A stretch of DNA of 64,000 nt from positions 1 to 64,000 of the forward strand of contig NZ_CANKUD010000002.1 in NCBI RefSeq assembly GCF_947486615.1, written 5' to 3'. Shown in pieces: positions 51,261 through 59,203 of the stretch. The DNA comes from an uncultured Modestobacter sp. GTDB taxonomy: Bacteria; Actinomycetota; Actinomycetes; Mycobacteriales; Geodermatophilaceae. A program made the position numbers and the translations under genes. Below the pieces are notes generated by a model. It saw only the letters and a list, made by a program, of their open reading frames with translations. It had not been told where the DNA came from and ran no database searches. Numbering within the stretch: position 1 is the first letter of the stretch; each line of letters opens with the position of its first letter.

Positions 51261-52442
51261 GTGAACGGGAGCCCACCGTCGCCGTCCTCGCCGGCCGTCG
51301 CCCTGTCCCCCGCCTGGCTGCACCGGGTCCTGGACTCGGCCCGCACCCGGCTGGGGATGGAGGTCGCCTGGATGTCGACGTTCACCGAGAGCGCCCAGCA
51401 GATCCGCGCCGCCACCGGCGCCCTGGACGAGATGCACGTCCACGAGGGCATGGAGCCCTCGCTGGAGGGCTCGTTCTGCGTGCGGGTGCTGAGCGGGCAG
51501 CTGCCCCCGGTGGTCACCGGGGCCCGCCGCCACCCCGGCACCCGCGACCTGGCGGTCACCGCCGACCTCGGCATCGGGTCCTACGTCGGCGCCCCGGTGC
51601 GCAGCCCGGACGGCCGCCCGGTCGGGATGCTCTGCTGCGTGAGCCGGGACGACGGAGCGCACCTGGACGGGGCGGCGGTCCGCACCCTGGAGCTGCTGGC
51701 CGACGTCATCGCCGACCGGCTGGCCGAACCGCTGCCCGTTCCGCCGGCCGACCCCGCCGGCCAGGTCCGCGAGGTCCTCGCCGAGGGCGCGGTGGTCACC
51801 CACGTCCAGCCGATCGTCGATCTGGAGACCTGCGGGACGGTCGCCTACGAGGCGCTGGCCAGGTTCCCCGACGTGGACGGCGGCCCCGCGCGGCTGTTCA
51901 GCGCCGCGGCGGCCGCCGGGCTCGGGGTCGAGCTGGAGGAGCTGGCCGCCCGCGCCGCGCTGGCCGTCGCCCCGCGGCTGCCGGCCGGACGTCCGCTGGG
52001 CGTCAACCTCTCCCCGCAGGCACTGCTGTCCCCCTCGGTGACCGGCCTGCTGCTGGACCACCGGCACCTCGACGTCTCGGTCGAGGTCACCGAGCACCGG
52101 CCGGTGGACGACTACGACGCGCTGGAGAGGTCCCTGCGCTGCCTGCGGGAGGCGGGCATCGGGCTGACCGTCGACGACGCCGGCGCCGGGTACGCCAGCC
52201 TGCGGCACGTGCTGCGGCTGCGCCCGGACGTGATCAAGCTCGACATCGCACTGGTCACCGGACTGCACGCCGACCCGGCCAAGCGCGCGATGGTCACCGC
52301 GATGGTCAGCTTCGCCACCGCGACCGGCGCCCGGCTGGTGGCGGAGGGGGTCGAGGAGGACCTCGAGGCGGCGACGCTGCGGTCGCTGGGCGTCGAGCAG
52401 GGCCAGGGCCACCTGTTCGGCCGCCCGGCTCCCCTGCTCTGA
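51261..52442 (+). CDS. GAF-EAL domain protein (c-di-GMP phosphodiesterase-like)
   Basis: The 393-residue protein has a GAF sensor (about 20-155) and a C-terminal EAL domain. Metal and substrate residues are largely kept: E197 in AYEALARF, N249 in VNLSPQ, E275 in VEVTE, D305-D306, the lysine in VIKLD, the glutamate of VAEGVEE and the QGHLFGRP glutamine. The loop-6 motif usually DDFGTGYSS reads DDAGAGYAS, which could weaken activity or dimerisation. No GGDEF domain. Probably a c-di-GMP hydrolase or sensor controlled by a small ligand or redox state. GTG start without clear Shine-Dalgarno. Confidence 0.88.
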   Translation: MNGSPPSPSSPAVALSPAWLHRVLDSARTRLGMEVAWMSTFTESAQQIRAATGALDEMHVHEGMEPSLEGSFCVRVLSGQLPPVVTGARRHPGTRDLAVTADLGIGSYVGAPVRSPDGRPVGMLCCVSRDDGAHLDGAAVRTLELLADVIADRLAEPLPVPPADPAGQVREVLAEGAVVTHVQPIVDLETCGTVAYEALARFPDVDGGPARLFSAAAAAGLGVELEELAARAALAVAPRLPAGRPLGVNLSPQALLSPSVTGLLLDHRHLDVSVEVTEHRPVDDYDALERSLRCLREAGIGLTVDDAGAGYASLRHVLRLRPDVIKLDIALVTGLHADPAKRAMVTAMVSFATATGARLVAEGVEEDLEAATLRSLGVEQGQGHLFGRPAPLL

Positions 52443-52513
52443 GGCGCCCGGCGGCCCCGCCGACCGGCAGGGGATGATCCGCAGCACGCGTCGTCGAGGT
52501 GGGGAGCACCGTG

Positions 52514-53539
52514 GTGGAGCCCGTTCGGTTCGGACTGGTGGGGTACGGCTTCGGCGGGCGGTGGTTCCACGCCCCGCTGCTGGCCGCCGCGGCGGAGTGC
52601 GACCTGGTGGCGGTGGTGACCTCCTCGACCGAGCGCCGCGAGCTGATCGGCCAGGAGCACCCCGGCGTGGCCGCGGTCGGCTCGCTGGCCGAGCTGGCCG
52701 CGGCCGGCGTCGAGGCGGTGGCCGTCTCCACCCCGGCCGGCACCCACTCCGCGCTCACCGACGAGGCGCTCGACCTCGGGCTGGCGGTGGTCTGCGACAA
52801 GCCGTTCGCCCTCGACGCCGCCGCCGCACGGTCCAGCGTCGAGCGGGCCGAGCGGCTCGGCCTGCCGCTGGCGCCCTACCAGAACCGCCGCTGGGACTCC
52901 GACTTCCGCACCGTCCGGGCGCTGGCCGAGGCCGGCACGCTCGGCACGATCACCCGGTTCGAGTCCCGGTTCGAGCGGTTCACCCCCGACCCCGGGCCGG
53001 CGCCCTCCGGCGGCGGCACGCTGCTGGACTTCGGCAGCCACCTGGTCGACCAGGCGCTGGTGCTGCTCGGCCCGGTCACCTCGGTGTACGCCGAGTGGCG
53101 GGTGCGGGAGAGCGGCCTGGACGACGACGTCTTCGTCGCCCTCACCCACGCCTCCGGCGCCCGCTCGCACCTGGCCGGCAGCTGGAGCGAGGGCGCCCCG
53201 GGCAACCGGTTCCGGGTCACCGGCACCGCCGGCAGCTACGTCGTCGGCGGCCCGATGGACGGCCAGGAGGACGCCCTGATCGCCGGGGAGACACCGGCGA
53301 CGCTGGGCGCGGACTGGGGCGCCGAGCCGGAGTCCCGCTGGGGCCGGGTGCGCCGCGGCGAGCACGAGGACCGGGTGCCCACGCTGCCCGGCGCCTGGGA
53401 CACCTTCTACCCCGCGTTCGCCGCCGCGGTGCGCGGCCAGGGCCTGGTGCCGGTCGACCCCCGGGACGCCGTCGCCTCGCTGACCGTGCTCGACGCCGCC
53501 CGCCGCAGCGCCACCGAGGGCGTCGTCGTCCGGCTCTAG
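52514..53539 (+). CDS. Gfo/Idh/MocA family oxidoreductase
   Basis: A 341-residue NAD(P)-dependent dehydrogenase with the nucleotide motif VGYGFGGRWFHAPLL, VSTPAGTHSAL, the catalytic lysine in VVCDKPFALD (usual EKP read as DKP) and the C-terminal beta-sheet domain (GTLLDFGSHLVDQAL). Likely acts on a sugar or inositol derivative. GGGGAG lies 7 nt before GTG 52514; GTGs at 52511 and 52499 are alternatives. Its stop overlaps the ecm stop region (53536-53539) on the opposite strand. Confidence 0.88.
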   Translation: MEPVRFGLVGYGFGGRWFHAPLLAAAAECDLVAVVTSSTERRELIGQEHPGVAAVGSLAELAAAGVEAVAVSTPAGTHSALTDEALDLGLAVVCDKPFALDAAAARSSVERAERLGLPLAPYQNRRWDSDFRTVRALAEAGTLGTITRFESRFERFTPDPGPAPSGGGTLLDFGSHLVDQALVLLGPVTSVYAEWRVRESGLDDDVFVALTHASGARSHLAGSWSEGAPGNRFRVTGTAGSYVVGGPMDGQEDALIAGETPATLGADWGAEPESRWGRVRRGEHEDRVPTLPGAWDTFYPAFAAAVRGQGLVPVDPRDAVASLTVLDAARRSATEGVVVRL

Positions 53540-55560
53540 CCCGGCAGGACGGCCGCCCGGCGGTCCGGGTCGAGGTGGTTGGCCGCGCGGACGACGGCCA
53601 CCACCTCGGCCATGATGTCGGTGATCCCGAAGTCCTTGGGGGTGAACACCCGGGCCACCCCCAGCTCGCGCAGCCGGCGGGCGTCGCCGTCGGGGACGAT
53701 CCCGCCGACCACCACCGGGACGTCGTCCAGCCCGGCCGCCCGCAGGCCGTCGAGCACCGCCGGGACGACCTGCAGGTGCGACCCGGAGAGCACCGACAGG
53801 CCGACGACGTGCACGTCCTCCTCGACCGCGGCGGAGACGATCTGCGCCGGGGTCAGCCGGATGCCCTGGTAGACGACCTCGAAGCCCGCGTCCCGGGCCC
53901 GGACGGCGATCTGCTCGGCACCGTTGCTGTGCCCGTCCAGGCCCGGCTTGCCGACCAGGAAGCGCAGCCGGCCCCCCAGCTCCTCCCCCGTCGTGCACAC
54001 CCGCTCGCGCACCTCGGCCAGCGTGGTGTCGCCCTCGCCGGCGCCCGCGGCACCGATCCCGGTCGGCGCCCGGTACTCACCGAACACCTCGCGCAGCACG
54101 CCGGCCCACTCCCCCGTGGTCACGCCGGCCCGGGCGCAGCGCAGGGTCGCCGGCATCAGGTTCCCGGTGCCTGCGGCCGCGGCGCGCAGCGCGGCCAGGG
54201 CCTCGGCCACCGGGCCGGGCTCCCGAGCGGCCCGCCACTGCCGCACCGCACGCTGGGCGGCCGCCTCCACCGCCGGGTCGACGGTCTGCACCGCCGTCTC
54301 CAGGTCGGCCAGCAGCGGGTTGGGCTCGGTCGTCTCGAACCGGTTGACCCCGACGACGACGTCGGCGCCGCTCTCCATCCGGCGGCGGCGCTCCGACAGC
54401 GAGGCGACCAGCTGGCCCTTCATGTAGCCCGACTCGACGGCGGCCACCGCCCCGCCCAGCTCCTGCACCCGCGCCATCTCGGCCCGGGCACCCTCGACCA
54501 GCTCGGCGACCTTGGTCTCCACGACCACCGACCCGGTGAACAGGTCGTCGTACTCCAGCAGGTCGGTCTCGAGGGCGAGAACCTGCTGCAGCCGCAGCGA
54601 CCACTGCTGGTCCCACGGCCGCGGCAGGCCCAGCGCCTCGTTCCAGGCGGGCAGCTGGACGGCGCGGGCCCGGGCGTCCCGGGAGAGGGTCACCCCGAGC
54701 ATCTCCAGCACGATCCGCTGCACGTTGTTCTCCGGCTGCGCCTCGGTGAGACCCAGCGAGTTGACCTGCACCCCGTACCGGAATCTCCGCTGCCCGGCGT
54801 CCTGCACCCCGTAGCGCTCCCGGGTCAGCTCGTCCCACAGCTGCCCGAAGGCGCGCATCTTGCACATCTCCTCGACGAACCGGACCCCGGCGTTGACGAA
54901 GAAGGAGATCCGGGCGACGACGTCCCCGAACCGCTCGGCCGGCACCTGGCCGGAGTCGCGGACCGAGTCGAGCACGGCGATCGCGGTGCTCATCGCGTAG
55001 GCGATCTCCTGCACCGGCGTCGCCCCGGCCTCCTGCAGGTGGTAGCTGCAGATGTTGACCGGGTTCCAGCGCGGCATCGCCGTCACCGTGTAGGCGACCA
55101 CGTCGGTGATCAGCCGCATGCTCTGCGCCGGCGGGAAGACGTACGTCCCCCGGGACAGGTACTCCTTGATGATGTCGTTCTGCGTCGTGCCGGCGAGCCG
55201 GGCGACGTCGTGCCCGTGCTCCTCGGCGACCGCCTGGTAGAGCGCCAGCAGCCACATCGCCGGGGCGTTGATCGTCATCGACGTGTTCATCTCGTCCAGC
55301 GGGATGCCGTCGAAGAGCGCCCGCATGTCACCCAGGTGGCTCACCGGGACGCCGACCTTGCCCACCTCCCCCACGGCCAGCTCGTGGTCGGGGTCGTAGC
55401 CGGTCTGGGTGGGCAGGTCGAAGGCCACCGACAGCCCGGTCTGCCCCTTGGCCAGGTTGCGGCGGTACAAGGCGTTGGACTCGGCGGGTGAGGAGTGGCC
55501 GGCGTAGGTGCGCATCACCCAGGGGCGGTCGCGGTCCTTCGGCGCTGAAGGAAACGGCAT
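53536..55560 (-). CDS. ecm: Ethylmalonyl-CoA mutase (MeaA)
   Basis: The 674-residue single-chain adenosylcobalamin mutase converts ethylmalonyl-CoA to methylsuccinyl-CoA. The catalytic barrel opens with RPWVMRTYAGHSS and VAFDLPTQTGYDPDH, which is the MeaA form and not the usual methylmalonyl-CoA mutase wording. Tyr19 and Arg137 (LSRGTY) keep a carboxylate-binding pair. The B12 domain has LDGHSNGAEQIA (DxHxxG, about residue 541) and LSVLSGSH. Ccr, the epimerase and MeaB are elsewhere in the window. TACACT 8 nt before the ATG indicates a leaderless mRNA, and the shared TACYNNNNRGTA site overlaps the promoter spacer. Confidence 0.94.
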   Translation of the reverse strand: MPFPSAPKDRDRPWVMRTYAGHSSPAESNALYRRNLAKGQTGLSVAFDLPTQTGYDPDHELAVGEVGKVGVPVSHLGDMRALFDGIPLDEMNTSMTINAPAMWLLALYQAVAEEHGHDVARLAGTTQNDIIKEYLSRGTYVFPPAQSMRLITDVVAYTVTAMPRWNPVNICSYHLQEAGATPVQEIAYAMSTAIAVLDSVRDSGQVPAERFGDVVARISFFVNAGVRFVEEMCKMRAFGQLWDELTRERYGVQDAGQRRFRYGVQVNSLGLTEAQPENNVQRIVLEMLGVTLSRDARARAVQLPAWNEALGLPRPWDQQWSLRLQQVLALETDLLEYDDLFTGSVVVETKVAELVEGARAEMARVQELGGAVAAVESGYMKGQLVASLSERRRRMESGADVVVGVNRFETTEPNPLLADLETAVQTVDPAVEAAAQRAVRQWRAAREPGPVAEALAALRAAAAGTGNLMPATLRCARAGVTTGEWAGVLREVFGEYRAPTGIGAAGAGEGDTTLAEVRERVCTTGEELGGRLRFLVGKPGLDGHSNGAEQIAVRARDAGFEVVYQGIRLTPAQIVSAAVEEDVHVVGLSVLSGSHLQVVPAVLDGLRAAGLDDVPVVVGGIVPDGDARRLRELGVARVFTPKDFGITDIMAEVVAVVRAANHLDPDRRAAVLPG

Positions 55561-55568
55561 GCCCGCGG

Positions 55569-55593
55569 AGTGTAGGGCGGTTACCCGCCAGTA
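55569..55593 (-). promoter_or_regulatory. ecm promoter with shared TACYNNNNRGTA operator
   Basis: On the coding strand TACTGGCGGGTA (55593-55582) is followed 7 nt later by the -10 box TACACT (55574-55569) and, 8 nt after that, the ATG. The site lies where the promoter spacer and -35 would be, a typical repressor position. Confidence 0.6.
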
Positions 55594-55674
55594 GCCACGG
55601 GTCGCCCACACCGGTGGCACACTCGGCGGCGGGCCTGTGACCGACCGGTCGCACCCGCTCCCCGGGGGGTCAGC

Positions 55675-55989
55675 GTGCCGATCGACGCGGGCAGTCTGCA
55701 CTTCCTGGTCGGCCCGGGCATCGCGCTGGTGATCGGCCTGCTGGTGCTGTTCCTCCGGTGGGCCTTCGCGTCCGAGGGCTCGGGGAAGCCGGTGCGGCGC
55801 GAGGAGCTGCTCACGCCGGTGGCCACGCTCACCCGCCGGGAGTCCGCGCTGGCGCTGCGCGCGGTGCTCTCCGACGCCGGCATCCGGTCGACGATCCGCG
55901 AGCCGGCCGCCCACCGCGCCGACGTCCTGGTCTTCCCCGAGGACCTCGACCGGGCCCGGGCGCTGGCCCTCTCCTTCGGCGGCCGCTGA
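55675..55989 (+). CDS. Small membrane protein with DUF2007-like signal-transducing domain
   Basis: The 104-residue product has one N-terminal transmembrane helix (FLVGPGIALVIGLLVLFL) and a C-terminal alpha/beta unit (ALALRAVLSDAGIRSTIRE; VLVFPEDLDRARALA) as in the putative signal-transducing DUF2007 family. GTG start with a GGGGGG stretch 5 nt upstream. Role unknown. Confidence 0.75.
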   Translation: MPIDAGSLHFLVGPGIALVIGLLVLFLRWAFASEGSGKPVRREELLTPVATLTRRESALALRAVLSDAGIRSTIREPAAHRADVLVFPEDLDRARALALSFGGR

Positions 55990-56015
55990 CGGAGGACCCC
56001 CCGCTCGGCTCGGCC

Positions 56016-56036
56016 CGGCCCCCGGTGCGGGGGCCG
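56016..56036. terminator. Bidirectional hairpin between DUF2007-like gene and murA
   Basis: CGGCCCCCG and CGGGGGCCG form a perfect 9-bp stem with loop GTG. An outer TGACGGA/TCCGTCA stem (55987-55993 with 56038-56044) includes both convergent stop codons. The core is nearly identical to the hairpin at 28150-28170. Confidence 0.75.
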
Positions 56037-56041
56037 ATCCG

Positions 56042-57337
56042 TCAGCTGGGGCGCTGGGTCCGCTCGATCTGCACGCCGACGGCGCGCAACTGCTCGGTGA
56101 AGTCGGGGTAGCCGCGGTCGACGTGGTGCACGTCCTGCACCTCGGTGACCCCGTCGGTGAGCAGCCCGGCCAGCACCAGACCGGCGCCGGCCCGGATGTC
56201 GGTCGCCAGCACCGGGGCGCTGGACAGCCGCTCCCGACCGCGGACGACGGCGTGGTGGCCGTCGATGCGCACGTCGGCACCGAGCCGGACCAGCTCGTTG
56301 ACGAACATGAAGCGGCCCTCGAACACGTTCTCGGTGATCAGCGCGGTACCCGTCGACACGGCGGCCAGCGCCACCGCCATCGGCTGCAGGTCGGTCGGGA
56401 ACCCGGGGAAGGGCAGCGTGACGACGTCCACACCCTTCGGCCGGTCGTCCATCGCCACCCGGACGCCGTCCGGCCGGGGCTCCACGGTGGCCCCGGCGCT
56501 CACCAGCTTGTCCAGCGGCACGGTGAGGTGCTCGGCGACCGCCCGCTCGATCACCAGGTCGCCGCGGGTCATCACCGCACCGATGGCCCAGGTGCCGGCG
56601 ACGATCCGGTCCGGCACCACCGAGCAGGACACCGGCGCCAGCCCGTCCACGCCCTCCACGGTGATCGTGGAGGTGCCCGCGCCCTCGATCCGGGCGCCCA
56701 TCGCGACCAGCATCGAGCACAGGTCGACGATCTCCGGCTCGCGCGCGGCGTTGTCGACGATGGTCGTGCCCTCGGCGAGGACGGCGGCCATCACCAGGTT
56801 CTCCGTCGCACCGACCGAAGGGAAGTCCAGCCAGATCGAGGTGCCCACCAGCTTGGGTGCGGTGGCGATGAGGAAGCCGTGCTCGCTCACGATGCTGGCG
56901 CCCAGCCGCTCCAGACCGGCGATGTGCATGTCCAGCCCGCGGGAGCCGATCGCGTCACCGCCGGGCAGGGCGACCTTGGCGGTGCCCAGCCGGGCGACCA
57001 GCGGCCCGAGCACGCTGATCGAGGCGCGCATCCGCCGGACCAGGTCGTAGTCGGTCTCGCTGGAGGGCCGCTCCGGGACGTCGATCAGCACCCGGCCCCC
57101 GCCGCTCGGGCTGCCACCGGGCTCCAGCGGGTAGCGCTCGAAGACCACGCCGCAGCCCAGGCGCCGCAGCACCTCGCTCATGATCGTGACGTCGAGGATG
57201 TCGGGCACCTCCTCCAGCGTCGTCCGCCCCGGGGCCAGCAACGCGGCCGCCATCAGCTTCAGGGCGCTGTTCTTGGCACCGGTGACACGGACCCGGCCGC
57301 GCAGCGACGCCCCGCCCGCCACCTCGAAGCACTCCAC
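56042..57337 (-). CDS. murA: UDP-N-acetylglucosamine 1-carboxyvinyltransferase MurA, fosfomycin-insensitive type
   Basis: The 431-residue EPSP-synthase-fold enzyme makes the first committed step to peptidoglycan. It has [17 protein letters not shown] at the N-terminus, [12 protein letters not shown] and [13 protein letters not shown]. The loop that carries Cys115 in E. coli reads [15 protein letters not shown], with Asp128 at the cysteine position. M. tuberculosis MurA has the same change, known to give fosfomycin resistance. GTG start with TAGGGT 6 nt upstream. Divergent from the adenosyltransferase gene, with a covarying stem-loop filling the space between the two -10 boxes. Confidence 0.96.
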   Translation of the reverse strand: MECFEVAGGASLRGRVRVTGAKNSALKLMAAALLAPGRTTLEEVPDILDVTIMSEVLRRLGCGVVFERYPLEPGGSPSGGGRVLIDVPERPSSETDYDLVRRMRASISVLGPLVARLGTAKVALPGGDAIGSRGLDMHIAGLERLGASIVSEHGFLIATAPKLVGTSIWLDFPSVGATENLVMAAVLAEGTTIVDNAAREPEIVDLCSMLVAMGARIEGAGTSTITVEGVDGLAPVSCSVVPDRIVAGTWAIGAVMTRGDLVIERAVAEHLTVPLDKLVSAGATVEPRPDGVRVAMDDRPKGVDVVTLPFPGFPTDLQPMAVALAAVSTGTALITENVFEGRFMFVNELVRLGADVRIDGHHAVVRGRERLSSAPVLATDIRAGAGLVLAGLLTDGVTEVQDVHHVDRGYPDFTEQLRAVGVQIERTQRPS

Positions 57338-57343
57338 GCGGTC

Positions 57344-57349
57344 ACCCTA
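57344..57349 (-). promoter_or_regulatory. -10 element of leaderless murA
   Basis: TAGGGT on the minus strand, 6 nt before the GTG at 57337 and 1 nt from stem-loop copy D. Confidence 0.45.
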
Positions 57350-57350
57350 C

Positions 57351-57406
57351 GGCCCTGCTGCAGGGGCCCGTCCCGAGCTCGCGAGGGATGGGGGGCAGCA
57401 GGGTCC
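57351..57406. repeat. Covarying intergenic stem-loop element, copy D (divergent promoter region)
   Basis: 56 nt with arms GGACCCTGCTGC and GCAGCAGGGCC, inner CCCATCCC/GGGACGGG and loop TCGCGAGCTC. Unlike the other copies it does not follow a stop codon. It fills the space between the divergent -10 boxes of murA and the adenosyltransferase gene. Confidence 0.85.
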
Positions 57407-57412
57407 TTTAAC

Positions 57413-57418
57413 TAGGCT
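57413..57418 (+). promoter_or_regulatory. -10 element of leaderless adenosyltransferase gene
   Basis: TAGGCT exactly 7 nt before the ATG at 57426. Confidence 0.5.
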
Positions 57419-57425
57419 CGGCGGC

Positions 57426-58025
57426 ATGACCGTCCGGCTGACCCGCATCTACACCCGCACCGGCGACGCCGGGCAGACCCACCTGGGCGACATGTCCCGG
57501 GTCAGCAAGACCGACCCGCGGCTGGTCGCCTACGCCGACGTCGACGAGGCCAACAGCTCCATCGGCGTCGCGATCGCACTGGGCGCCCCCTCGACGGAGC
57601 TGACCGAGCTGCTGCGCAGCATCCAGAACGACCTGTTCGACGTCGGCGCGGACCTGTCCACCCCGGTGCACCCCGACCCCGAGCACCCACCGCTGCGGGT
57701 CACCCCGGCCTACACCGAGCGGCTGGAGGCGGCGTGCGACGTCGCCAACGAGGAGCTGCCGGCGCTGACCTCGTTCGTGCTCCCCGGTGGCACCCCGCTG
57801 GCTGCCCTCCTGCACACGGCGCGGACGGTCGCCCGCCGGGCCGAGCGCAGCGTGTGGGGGCTGCTGGAGGCCGACGGGGAGCGCACCAACCCCGAGACGG
57901 CGAAGTACCTCAACCGCCTGTCGGACCTGCTCTTCATCCTGGCCCGGGCGGCCAACCCCGAGGGCGACGTCCTGTGGGAGCCCGGCGCGCACAGCGGGGT
58001 GCACGCCCAACGCGCCGCCCGCTGA
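57426..58025 (+). CDS. PduO-type ATP:cob(I)alamin adenosyltransferase
   Basis: The 199-residue helical-bundle enzyme makes adenosylcobalamin, the cofactor needed by ethylmalonyl-CoA mutase and IcmA in this window. Family motifs are YTRTGDAGQTHLGD (ATP loop), DVDEANSSIGVA, VLPGGTPLAALLHTARTVARRAER and NRLSDLLFILAR. M. tuberculosis has the same gene (Rv1314c) divergent from murA. Confidence 0.94.
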   Translation: MTVRLTRIYTRTGDAGQTHLGDMSRVSKTDPRLVAYADVDEANSSIGVAIALGAPSTELTELLRSIQNDLFDVGADLSTPVHPDPEHPPLRVTPAYTERLEAACDVANEELPALTSFVLPGGTPLAALLHTARTVARRAERSVWGLLEADGERTNPETAKYLNRLSDLLFILARAANPEGDVLWEPGAHSGVHAQRAAR

Positions 58026-58037
58026 CCCGGCCGGCCC

Positions 58038-58093
58038 GGCCCCGCTGCAGGGGCCCGCGCTGAGCCTGCGGAGCGTGGGGGGCAGCGGGGTCC
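58038..58093 (-). repeat. Covarying intergenic stem-loop element, copy E
   Basis: 56 nt, starting 4 nt after the DUF2550 stop. Arms GGACCCCGCTGC and GCAGCGGGGCC, inner CCCACGCT/AGCGCGGG, loop CCGCAGGCTC. Lies between convergent genes. Confidence 0.85.
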
Positions 58094-58097
58094 TTCG

Positions 58098-58502
58098 TCA
58101 GCGGTCGACGGGCGGGGCCGACTCGATCCAGGACAGGAAGCCGGTCACCGTCGAGCTGTCCATCGCCAGCTCCTGCGGTCCGGCACCGGTGCGGCAGGTC
58201 AGGATCACGCTCTCGTCGGGCAGCGACAGGTCGTCCGCGGTGGGCCGCCGACGGGCGTCGACCTGGAACTGGGCGCGGCACAGCCGCCGGTTGGGGCGTA
58301 CCGACAGCGACAGCGCCCGGTACCAGAGCAGCGTCTCCCCGGAGTACCAGGCGACGCCGACCGACCAGCGCGGTGCCCCCGGGGCCCGCAGCCACATCGT
58401 GACCGCCCCCAGGCCGGAGAGCAGGAACCGGCGGCGCAGCAGGAAGGCCGCGACCAGGCCGACGAGCAACACCCCGGCGAGGACCAGGACGACAGTGGTC
58501 AC
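58098..58502 (-). CDS. DUF2550 membrane-anchored protein
   Basis: A 134-residue protein with an N-terminal transmembrane helix (VLVLAGVLLVGLVAAFLL), then a beta-rich domain (WSVGVAWYSGETLLWYRALSL; VILTCRTG). This is the DUF2550 protein that follows atpC in actinobacteria (M. tuberculosis Rv1312). GTG start, 54 nt after the atpC stop. Function unknown. Confidence 0.88.
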   Translation of the reverse strand: MTTVVLVLAGVLLVGLVAAFLLRRRFLLSGLGAVTMWLRAPGAPRWSVGVAWYSGETLLWYRALSLSVRPNRRLCRAQFQVDARRRPTADDLSLPDESVILTCRTGAGPQELAMDSSTVTGFLSWIESAPPVDR

Positions 58503-58556
58503 CGGGCGGGGGCTGGGGGCCGCGGGGGGATCGGGAGGAGGCTCAGCCGGCTGCGG

Positions 58557-58946
58557 TCAGGCGTCCTGGCCGGCGGCGCGGAGCCGGGACTGGGCTCGGC
58601 GGGCGGCGGCGAGCGCCTCCGGGTCGTCGCCGGCTTGCTCGGCCCGGCGCAGCGCCTCACGGGCCCGCTCGACGTCGATGTCGGTGGAGATCTCCGCGGT
58701 CTCCGCGAGGATCGACACGCCCCGCTCGGTCACCGAGAGGAAGCCGCCGTGCGCCGCGACGACGAGGTCCTCGCCGGACTCCGGTCGGATGCGGACCACG
58801 CCACCGGGGGCCAGCTCGCCCAGCAGCGGCGCGTGGCCGGGCAGGACACCGAGCTCACCCTCGGTCGTGCGGGCGATGACCATGCTGGCCTCCCCGGACC
58901 AGATCATCTTCTCCACGGCCACGAGCTCGACCTGCAGGGTCGCCAC
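58557..58946 (-). CDS. atpC: F1F0 ATP synthase epsilon subunit
   Basis: The 129-residue subunit has the beta-sandwich domain (LQVELVAVEKMIWSGEASMV, GELGVLPGHAPLLGEL) and a C-terminal helical part (VERAREALRRAEQAG). GTG start with GGAGG 6 nt upstream. Unusually, atpC is separated from atpD by 795 nt that contain a terminator-like hairpin and a small ORF; normally the two are adjacent. Confidence 0.95.
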   Translation of the reverse strand: MATLQVELVAVEKMIWSGEASMVIARTTEGELGVLPGHAPLLGELAPGGVVRIRPESGEDLVVAAHGGFLSVTERGVSILAETAEISTDIDVERAREALRRAEQAGDDPEALAAARRAQSRLRAAGQDA

Positions 58947-59203
58947 GTCAGTCCTCCAGGGTCATCGACCGGCCGTTCGGGCCTGTGATGCGGGCCGCCG
59001 GTCCGGTCGGACGCGGCAGCGGGTCCCGGCCACTGTACCGGCGCACCGGGACCCGTTCCGCCACAGCCCGCCGGCGACGCCCGCCAGGGGACGGGAGGTG
59101 CGGTCCTGCGGCCCGCTCGAGCACGGCCGCCCCGGGCCGGCGGACGCGGTGGGATGCCCTGCGCCCGGGCCGGACGACCAGCGGCGACCGAGGTGAGGCA
59201 GCG

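Noticed and set aside
53536-55560. Annotation as methylmalonyl-CoA mutase
   Set aside because: N-terminal wording, single-chain length near 675 and co-occurrence with Ccr fit ethylmalonyl-CoA mutase (MeaA) better.
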